Shown: positions 8,594 to 15,707 of the stretch, piece by piece
Layout: every line of letters starts with the position of its first letter
Position numbering within the stretch: the first letter of the stretch is position 1
Position numbers and translations under genes: made by a program
The notes under the pieces: generated by a model
The model's database searches: none
Seen by the model: only the letters and a program-made list of their open reading frames with translations
What the model was told of the DNA's origin: nothing
Assembly (NCBI GenBank): GCA_964200075.2
Contig: CAXNAA020000544.1
Coordinates: 1 to 20,322, forward strand
Length of the DNA stretch: 20,322 bases
From: Sphacelaria rigidula
Lineage: Eukaryota; Phaeophyceae; Sphacelariales
Direction of reading: 5' to 3'

Positions 8594-9130
8594 ATTGGAT
8601 GAGATAAAGGGCTCCTACCAACTCAAACCTCAGAAATATGTTGTGCACCCATACCGTGGCATCATTAACATAGGAACGATGACGCCCCTGGAGATGCTAA
8701 AGACCTCATCCCACTAGAACAATTCAGAACCCTTTGCCCCTCTACCCTTTCGCGGGGATGAATCCGACGCATCTCCTGCCCAAAGATCCTCAGCGGGAAG
8801 AAGGTCTTATCCGTCGTACTACTGGTAACTGTAGCCATCTGCGGCTGAACGACAATAAATCCGTAGACGCCACAGGTGCCATCAGAGAGCCAACACCCTA
8901 CCCCGAATAGGAATGCCCGACGTTCCCACTGACAGCACTATATATCCACCGGGATGAAATCGCTGCATTCCCTCCCCAAATACGCTCGGGGGGTTACCTA
9001 CCGTCAGGGTCTGTAACATACGAATGGCGATGTCCCCGAAGACGCGACAGGTATCATTAGAACTGCTCTACATACTGGCAGCCGCCTTCCCCACGCGGGA
9101 TAAAATTAAGGTAAGTCCTCCACGAAAATA
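8594..9130 (+). repeat. Degenerate satellite-like repeat, main block
   Basis: Successive units begin near 8594 (ggatgagata), 8755 (gggatgaatc), 8951 (gggatgaaat) and 9097 (gggataaaat). The spacing is 146 bp between the last two and longer, with apparent indels, before them. Shared pieces within units are taccgt followed by gtaacat, acgaatggcgatg, acgcgacaggtatcatta, and agccaacaccctaccc. Units are strongly diverged. No protein coding is evident. Confidence 0.5.
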
Positions 9131-9655
9131 CGCATGCACGAGGACGGTCCAAGCTTGGCTTTGTGCTCATGCCACTCGTGTCGCATCACGCGATTGCAGT
9201 CGCAGACTGTGGCATGTCCAACTGATCTGGCTCTCAAGATCTAGTTGCTGATAAGATTGTTCCCGCGTTTTTGTGTATCTTTGTTCGCCGTCTGCCGTAC
9301 TATAGCAGATACGTCCATGTACTCGATGTTTCCACCACTTGAGGCGAATATCTGTCTCAGGGGGAAACAGTCCGAGCAACAACATAACATAGCGTGAAAA
9401 AAAGTTTCCTGCTTCCGTACGACCGCGAAGGAGTGATGAACCATTCGGGCTTTTTCATCATCTCGCACTATGCCATCATATCCTACACGACCTGGTGGCG
9501 GCAGCGAGTGCATGGATGGATGCAAAATCAACATAACCGAGTGGTTGCTTGATTGTCCTAAAGTTTGGTACGCAAATAGCCGACACCACGGCGACAACAA
9601 CGACACCTGTTACCTACCTCGACACCCAGCTCATCATCGTTTAAAAGGCATGCTC
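9131..9655. other. No supported gene; one unexplained minus-strand open frame
   Basis: A 121-codon frame (9241-9606, minus) includes RVGYDGIVRDDEKARMVHHS and GGNIEYMDVSAIV, which look more protein-like than most frames here. I cannot assign a family, and another minus frame (9167-9385) overlaps it. It could be an exon or a transposon fragment. Confidence 0.3.
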
Positions 9656-9662
9656 ATTGTTG

Positions 9663-9694
<32 letters not shown>

Positions 9695-9704
9695 GGTGGT
9701 GGTG
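9656..9704. repeat. Compound (TTG)8-(GTG)8 microsatellite
   Basis: Eight TTG units (9657-9680) pass directly into eight GTG units (9681-9704), the same architecture and direction as at 1414-1475. It produces poly-Val/poly-Gly in the overlapping plus frame, which is not accepted as a gene. Confidence 0.97.
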
Positions 9705-9769
9705 AATGTAAACACTAGTTCGTAGGACGTACGAGCCTTCAAAAATGTACATATCTTGAATTCCTCAAG

Positions 9770-10058
9770 TGATATTTGAGGGATATATAGAACCTAAACA
9801 TTGGGCAGAGGTGCACATCGACTGGTGGAAAACAATGACGACTCGATTTGAGAACAATGCTTACTCTAGTTTTTCTAACGGAATTCAGTTCAATGCACCA
9901 AAAATTCAACAACGAAAATACTACAAGAATAATGTTCTTCAAATGAACCATTCCCAACTCTCTTCGGAATTTTCGGGTTCTAACTCTCAAACCCTGCGGG
10001 AGGAATCACCGGAAACACATGTGTTTCGTACGTTGTTGGACCAGCCTGTGAAGCATTG
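9770..10058 (+). repeat. AT-richer dispersed repeat, copy 1
   Basis: This block matches 18500-18830 in the same orientation. Matching pieces are cgactcgatttgagaaca, gaattca, acgaaaa, ttcttcaaatg, ggaatcaccgg with acac following, and ggaccagcctgtgaagc. The partner has about 50 extra bases in the middle. A 96-codon open frame lies here, but the partner aligns in a different frame and is interrupted by stops, so coding conservation is not supported. Origin is unknown. Confidence 0.5.
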
Positions 10059-10201
10059 AAATTTCGCCGGCACCGTTTGTGGTTGCTGTCAACATTTTCT
10101 CGAAAAGTTTGCTTGGATTGGCGGTCGAAGTGCTGAAACCTTCACTTGGCGTTCGCGACAGCGGGTCCGGCCCGATTGTGACAAAGTCTCACATCCCTGG
10201 T

Positions 10202-10349
10202 CAATGTATGATCAATAGATGCAATAGACAAGAAGTGTACTGGGTAAAGTATAGACCTATTGCAACTATTGACGGCCGACAATAATTGCAATAGGTCTGT
10301 GCTTTACCCCGTACACTTTTTGTCTATTGCATATATTGACCATATATTG
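10202..10349. repeat. 148-bp palindrome with no spacer (hairpin or foldback element)
   Basis: Arm 10202-10275 and the reverse complement of 10276-10349 align without gaps over 74 bases with about nine mismatches. Transcribed from the plus strand, four of these would be G-U pairs, leaving about five unpaired positions. The centre (10275/10276) has no spacer. Each arm is itself a smaller inverted repeat: tcaatagatgcaatag (10212-10227) faces ctattgcaactattga (10257-10272), and the right arm repeats this at 10279-10294 and 10324-10339. Weaker similarity may extend a further 10-12 bases on each side. Candidate explanations are a MITE-like or foldback element, or a hairpin RNA precursor. No transposase or obvious target-site duplication was found. 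Confidence 0.85.
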
Positions 10350-11139
10350 TCCGGGGTGTGCGAAACGTGACATTTACTCCCCCGAACTCGATAGCACAGA
10401 TTCAATTTCCGAGGTGCCTTTTTCGATCGTCCTCCCTTCAATACCTCAAACTGGACATAACGGGTGTAGAAACGGTCATCTTCCTATGATATGAAGGTCG
10501 AAATAAGTAAACCAGGCTACTCGGATTCGGCGTCTCTGCTATCATGTCCCTGTGGGGACACATGTTCTTTTCGATTTTGGCAAGAATTGGTTCCGCGAGA
10601 CTTACGCCCATATGGCCACGGAAGTGCCCCTTGGTGTTTCCGTATACGTTTTGGGCAAAACTGTAGCCTTGGGTAGTACAACATCCCACCTCCTGGTAGG
10701 TGAAAAGGCCAGCTATCTTGCGAACTGCGCGTAAACCACCGCCCTCCGTAACGGCCAAGCTACCGAACCATGGGAATATTCCCCTGCTCCCCAGGTGCTG
10801 GCCAACACCAACTACGTCCCCTTGCCACAGGACGTCACCCCTGTACGTTGATGAGCTGGACGATCAACGTATCACACAACGATGGCGAGTAGCGTTTTGG
10901 GGCGGCAGTGCAGGTGATGGGTCGTATGTGAGACTAATGTTTCTGTCGGAAACCTGCAAAACGGTCGCAAGTCACAACAGCCGGCGCTACAGCGGGAGAA
11001 CGATTTGTGGATAAGCGTACACACACCTGAAACTGACAGTCGTTCAAGTCGGCTGCATGAATAACAATAGACTCGGGACCCCACGTAATCAACATTCCGC
11101 AGGATCAACGCTTTGCTACCCCAAACATGATCATGTGCC
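10350..11139. other. No supported gene
   Basis: Several overlapping open frames of 60-134 codons occur on both strands without recognisable motifs. If the minus-strand frame at 11140-12519 is a gene, this stretch is its 3' flank; no clear polyadenylation signal was picked out. Confidence 0.4.
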
Positions 11140-12519
11140 CTACCGCATGGGGTACCACCGCCGTGGTAGTAGGAAGTATTTTGTACCCAAAACCTGTGCC
11201 CATTCTTCCTTGTCACACTGGTGACTACTCCTGTCGTATGCGTACCTTCCTCCGCCGGACAGAGCTCTGCCTCCAACCACCAGCACTACCATCACAACCG
11301 CGCCGAGAATCCGTGGGCCCCACCATCGGCCGCGGTTGACCACCGGGCGCTCTGCTGCGACGCCATGAACAACTCCATCCTTTCCCTTGGCCTCGCAGAC
11401 AGACCGCTGCTGTTCTTGCTGTGCCCCCGCTCGCGCTCGGTCTCCATTCCCGCCCGACTCGTTTGGTCTTCCCTCGTCGCCACCGCCACCACCACCGAGA
11501 GGCACCACCTGCGCGTCCGCCACTACGGGCCTACCACCGGTACCTTCGGATCGATTATTTACAGCCGGAATCACGTCTACCTGCCCCTGACCAGCTAATG
11601 CCTCTTCCTGGCTCTCGGTACCGCCGCCAGCTACGTTAGCGTCATCCTCTGGTGGTACAGGCGCGTCAGGTGGCCTCGCAGGGACGGGTACACCGCTGGG
11701 GTGCTGCTCCTCGGCGCCAGACGTGCTACGATTAGAACCGGTCATATCCTGCATCGTGGGATGTGAAACACCCGGGGCATCGCCGTGAAGAGCTTCCTCC
11801 GTCTCAGCGGGTGCCCCTGGCAGAACCACATTATTTTCCAGTGTGGGCGTGCCTGCCAGGGTCGGCGCCGCAGAAGCTGCCACTGCAGCCGTCGCCGTCG
11901 CCGCTGCTGCCGCCGCTCCGTCTCTGTTCTCGCCCGACTCATCGTTTCGCGGCTCGCCGCCGCCTGTAACATCACCAACAAGCACCACCTCCGTGTCCCC
12001 TACTGCCGGTCCGCCGCCGGTACCTCCGGATTGATTTTTCACAGCCGGGATCACACATTCCTGCCACTGCCCCGGCAACGCCTCTTCCGTGTCCGTGGTG
12101 CCACCACCAGCTACATCTGCGTCGTTCTCCGGCGATCCAGGCGCGTCAGGTGACTCAGAAGCGGTGGCTGCACCGCTGGAACGCTTCTCGTCGGCGGCAG
12201 GGTTGCCACGGTTAGAATCGATCATGGTTTGCACCGTGAGTTGTGAGACGTCTGGCGTATCGCCATCAGCTACTTGCCCCATCTCAGCGGATACCACCGG
12301 CCGGACGGGGTTTCCTCCCAGTGTGCGCATGTCTGCCGGGGTCGGCTCCACAGTAACTACCGCTGCCGTCGCTGCCGCCGCTCGCACTGCCTCGGCATCT
12401 TGTTCGCGAAGTTTGTTCCTTGTAGCAGAGCCTTCTGCTGTCGACTCTGGCAGACATTCAGTTGTGGTGATCATCGATGGGAGAGCGGGATCGGCGATGG
12501 CACTTGCACACGTGAGCAT
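11140..12519 (-). CDS. Hypothetical Ala/Gly/Pro-rich protein, 459 aa, two 160-residue repeats and one membrane segment
   Basis: This is the longest open frame in the window without a simple repeat to explain it. After an N-terminal 45 residues, two copies of one unit follow at about 41-200 and 201-366, with an exact 160-residue offset: SNR at 102 and 262, DAPG/DAPV at 125 and 285, VAGGG at 136 and 296, VIPAV at 156 and 316, ESG at 194 and 354. Both copies are rich in Asp, Glu, Gly, Ala and Pro and are probably disordered. A hydrophobic stretch, ILGAVVMVVLVVGG (404-417), follows the basic RGRWWGPR and is probably a single transmembrane helix, leaving about 40 C-terminal residues. No signal peptide is convincing. 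The start at 12519 has G at -3. Further exons are possible; a donor-like site lies just upstream (cgg|gtaaga) and another near the C-terminus (gaag|gtacgc). No family is recognised. That an old duplication has stayed in frame and open argues for real coding. Confidence 0.6.
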   Translation of the reverse strand: MLTCASAIADPALPSMITTTECLPESTAEGSATRNKLREQDAEAVRAAAATAAVVTVEPTPADMRTLGGNPVRPVVSAEMGQVADGDTPDVSQLTVQTMIDSNRGNPAADEKRSSGAATASESPDAPGSPENDADVAGGGTTDTEEALPGQWQECVIPAVKNQSGGTGGGPAVGDTEVVLVGDVTGGGEPRNDESGENRDGAAAAAATATAAVAASAAPTLAGTPTLENNVVLPGAPAETEEALHGDAPGVSHPTMQDMTGSNRSTSGAEEQHPSGVPVPARPPDAPVPPEDDANVAGGGTESQEEALAGQGQVDVIPAVNNRSEGTGGRPVVADAQVVPLGGGGGGDEGRPNESGGNGDRARAGAQQEQQRSVCEAKGKDGVVHGVAAERPVVNRGRWWGPRILGAVVMVVLVVGGRALSGGGRYAYDRSSHQCDKEEWAQVLGTKYFLLPRRWYPMR

Positions 12520-13053
12520 ATCTTACCCGTCTAAAGTTCCCCCAAAACATGGTGGCATGGAATTGAGGTGGTGTGACCAATGCGTTCTACGGGCGGAATG
12601 CAGGCGCACAGAGCAAGACCTGGCACCAGGTGTGAGAGAACTTTGGCGCGGAGAAAGACGTTGGTGATGCTTGTGCAACGACGAATGATCAGGAAAACCA
12701 CTTCGACGCGTACCCCAGTAGAAGCCATGTTGGCAATACTTGTCAATAAACTGGCAGTTTTGATTTATCGGACGTGTCGTGAGCGGTCATCCTTTACGAC
12801 GTGCTTACCCAATTCAACTGCATGAGCACACGTCGAACACGTGCCCAAGTGCCGAGGACACCGACACACACTCACGTGACGAAAACGTGTACGAGACATA
12901 GGTCGAATCTCAAGATGGCATGAACAGCAAACCGCTAGCCGACTTACGTGGCATGCTATCATTTACGTTACTGCAATGTAAAGGCCAGGGATTGGGGTAC
13001 AACATACTGCACACGCCTACGCACTTCACCAGCTCAACGTAAAATGAAAAACG
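12520..13053. other. No supported gene; upstream flank of the 459-codon frame
   Basis: A 71-codon minus frame (12531-12746) starts in a good context (gccaacatgg) and stops just before the 459-codon frame. It might be a leader exon of the same gene, but no splice pair that joins them in frame was found. The rest holds overlapping short frames. Confidence 0.35.
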
Positions 13054-13057
13054 TCAG

Positions 13058-13560
13058 TCAGTCACACAAAGGCCACAACCGTACGCATGCCCTGGATTCG
13101 ACCAACAGAACATGGTGCAAGGAATGCAGCGGTTGCGAACCCACGACAGGAGCACACCGAACTGAAAAGACCAGTAACGGCCGACATCGAAACCAAATAG
13201 GGTATAAACATGTCTCGGATAGTCTGTCTTACCAGCCGCCGGCGTTGGCGACAGCGGGATCAGGGACGCGCGCGCTACCGACAAGCCAGCGCTCATTTGC
13301 GGTAGATTCATACCGGTGCGGGCGCCGGAGTCAGGCCGTACGGACGTCTGACGCCCCCTCATATTGGACGCTTGGTAGCCAAAGTCGGTGGCGGCACGGT
13401 TACCGGCGCCGCTGCCGGCAAGACTCGCAGCGCTGCTATTACCCTGCTCATGGTGGCCGAGGCTGCTATCAGAAGTGGGGCAGTGACGCGGCGGCAACAG
13501 GAGTGTGCCGACGGTTACAAGGCGGGAGCCGCTTGTATACCAACGGCCAACATTTTGCAA
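13058..13560 (-). CDS. Possible two-exon fragment of an unidentified protein
   Basis: On the minus strand a 168-codon frame (13560-13054) contains a GC-rich, Ser/Ala/Gly-rich segment, including FGYQASNMRGRQTSVRP and GMNLPQMSAGLSVARASL, that ends SPTPAA at a donor-like g|gtaagacag. A strong acceptor-like ttactggtcttttcag follows, giving a candidate 71-base intron (13232-13162) that begins GT and ends AG. Splicing would shift the frame and end at 13058; without splicing the frame ends at 13054. No family is recognised. Plus-strand frames of similar length overlap (12948-13574 and 13372-13902), so the strand is not certain. Confidence 0.3.
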
Positions 13561-14140
13561 TACCTACACGCTAGAACAGATATTCGGGCGATTCATAAGT
13601 GCTCGGTAATTGGCAGTCCTGCCGGCTTCAGGGCCAGTCGCCTGGCTGCGCATGCGAGACATCGTCGATTGGAGCTCAAACGGGCCACTGTACAGGGACC
13701 AGACGACAAACTTCTCACATGCACTTTTTGTATTTCAGTTAGGAAGAACGAAGAAATCAGATTTCTATTGTTCTTACCGTGGCTTTGGCGCTCCGCACCG
13801 TGCGCAATTAGACTTGCTTTGATGTCCCCATGCCGGACAACCAGGGCCAACACACTTCCTGCACAGAGACAGCAGCGGAACACCAACATACCGGGACGAT
13901 GAGAGATGCTTGCCAAACAACACACAAGAGCACTTCGTTGGATGACAAAGTGTCAGAAATTAGAGGGATGATGCGCTCGGAGTCCACGGCACATTCTCTC
14001 GTTTTTTTGTGTCATACGCAGCAACGCATTCTCCCCTAGCAACAGCCCATCGCAACCAAGCTGGACAGCACAAGTGGAGACACGAGATAAACTGTGCAAC
14101 ACGCTGCATTTCTCAAAGTCGCAAACCACCGGGCTCTTAC

Positions 14141-14322
14141 CATGAAGAACTTGCCCCTCCCTTCTTTTTCATGGGTACGTTTCTGCTGGCCTGCGGGTAC
14201 CCTCGTCTACCGCCGTTGTTAGAGGCCATGCTCTTGTTCCAGTCTGCGAATGATGCAGGAAAGGGCACGGGCGGAGCGGCCGCAGTACCGATGATGTTGG
14301 GATTGCGCGCAAGACTAACTAA
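14141..14322 (-). CDS. Possible internal exon of an unidentified protein
   Basis: This 182-base minus-strand stretch sits between an acceptor-like cacgtttccag (ending at 14323) and a strong donor-like catg|gtaagag (intron from 14140). It encodes about 60 residues in one open frame: NPNIIGTAAAPPVPFPA, then FADWNKSMASNNGG, then a basic Ser-rich end with MKKKGG. The composition looks like a disordered, basic segment. No family is recognised. Its neighbours cannot be identified, and plus-strand frames overlap. Confidence 0.33.
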
Positions 14323-15176
14323 CTGGAAACGTGGTGCAGTGATGTGAAACATCATGGGGCCCCCGCCGCGGGGCTCGGTTGAGCGGGAAGCGTCTCAGCC
14401 AAAGTTGCCAGATGAGTGTGATACCGACGTGTTTTGCGTTTCCTTGGGTGAACCAATACATCACAAGGGAGCAACACGCGGACAGGAGCAGCAAGCGTTT
14501 TGTGGCGAACGTAGGTGTCTACGAGTGGACCAAAACGAGGAGGAAGCAGGACGACGATTACGTAGCAGCTAATGATGGCCGCCGTAAAAAGGGGAAGATA
14601 TATTACCGTGACGCGGCAAATCCAAGGACAGAACTAGACGGCACGAGCGCAAGCTTCAGTGCATACCTCCGTTGGTCGTGACGAAGAAAGCGCGAGCTCC
14701 TAAAGCGTTTGGTGGCAATAAAAAACAACATGCTACACACCACAGACAGCTGATATCGCCAGAATGACTTGTTACAAACAGGGGCGAATCCTACAAAAAA
14801 CCAAGCCCGTACATGATCACAGGAATGATAGGCGCAACGGCAAAAACACAAAGTACAACGTTCTATACGCCATCTCAACTAAGTAGCATGTTGCCGAACA
14901 TCGCATGAACACAAGAAGCCGCGTAGAACAGCTGCTGCTGAACGTCACACGGAAGACCTAGGCAGCGTTCGCTGCCAACAACACGAGAAAAAAAATTGCA
15001 AGCCGCACAGAGAAATGCAACAATCAACGATAACCGGAAAAATCAAGAACGCATGGCAATGAACACGAAAAACGGTGATGACATGCACACCGCAGTACGG
15101 GCCGGTCGCACAACTCGAGACAAAAGAGTGTCTCCGGGGCGTACAACACGAACACGAGCTCAGAGTAGCACACCAA
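14323..15176. other. No gene assigned; both strands open around 14360-14680
   Basis: On the plus strand a 100-codon frame (14379-14681) is basic and hydrophilic (for example WTKTRRKQDDDYVAANDGR). On the minus strand the same bases are open without an ATG and give a hydrophobic stretch (IYLPLFTAAIISCYVIVVLL). One is the mirror of the other, and I cannot tell which, if either, is coding. The remainder has no recognisable feature. Confidence 0.3.
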
Positions 15177-15325
15177 GAGGATCCCTGCAATTGTACAAGT
15201 ATCCCCGTGTCTACCGCACTTCTGCTCAGCTACTTGTGCAACTTGAGGCAAGAGGATCCCTGCAATTGTAAAAGCACCCCCGTGTCCACCGCACTTTTGC
15301 CCAGCTACCTGTGCCACTTGAGGCT
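15177..15325. repeat. Tandem duplication of a 75-bp unit
   Basis: Two adjacent units start gaggatccctgcaattgta at 15177 and 15252. They share ccccgtgt, accgcactt, agctac and cttgaggc, with about ten differences. The period is 25 codons exactly. The minus frame is open across both (15024-15317) and gives the repeated peptides FTIAGILL and CTIAGILL; the plus frame has a stop in the second unit. Coding is not established. Confidence 0.85.
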
Positions 15326-15707
15326 TTCAAGCTAGCTGATGAAGCAAATGGACGAAAGTTCCGCCGTCATTTGTTTTCTTTGCCCAAGTCGATTCCACCG
15401 CATCTTTTGCTGCTGCCGTCAAAGCGTGCGCTCTGCGTGCCACGAACTGCATATCACGTGCGACACGTGCTGCGTCTCATCAAACCGCATAACTATCATA
15501 TTGCTGAGCGTAGGTGCTTTCAGTCCATCAATAATGCCATAAACGACGTAGTTGAGTGCGGAAACCCCTCTCAACAACTAGAGCAGTGTATAGCGCTTGC
15601 CCAGACAGACTGAGATTGACCGTGCAGCACTAGATACGCCGAGGGCGAGACTCCGTCGAGCAGCGCATCGAATATACCAAGGTCATGAAAAGTGGTGTTG
15701 TTCGGGG
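15326..15707. other. No supported gene
   Basis: A 100-codon plus frame (15311-15613) and an overlapping Cys-rich frame (15339-15542) are open but unrecognised. This is the 3' flank of the LINE-A copy on the minus strand. Confidence 0.4.

Noticed and set aside
9241-9606. 121-codon minus frame with some protein-like segments
   Set aside because: No family recognised, an overlapping minus frame is also open, and no splice or start evidence supports it. Noted in the region entry only.
10079-10285. 68-codon plus frame entering the palindrome
   Set aside because: It runs through an inverted repeat and has no recognisable motif.
14379-14681. 100-codon basic plus frame, and the opposite hydrophobic minus frame
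   Set aside because: The two are mirror images of the same bases and neither has supporting motifs, so no call was made.
15339-15542. Cys-rich plus frame with CFLC and CCC clusters, resembling a zinc-binding segment
   Set aside because: Cys/His spacing fits no zinc-finger class I know, and a longer frame overlaps it. Probably chance.
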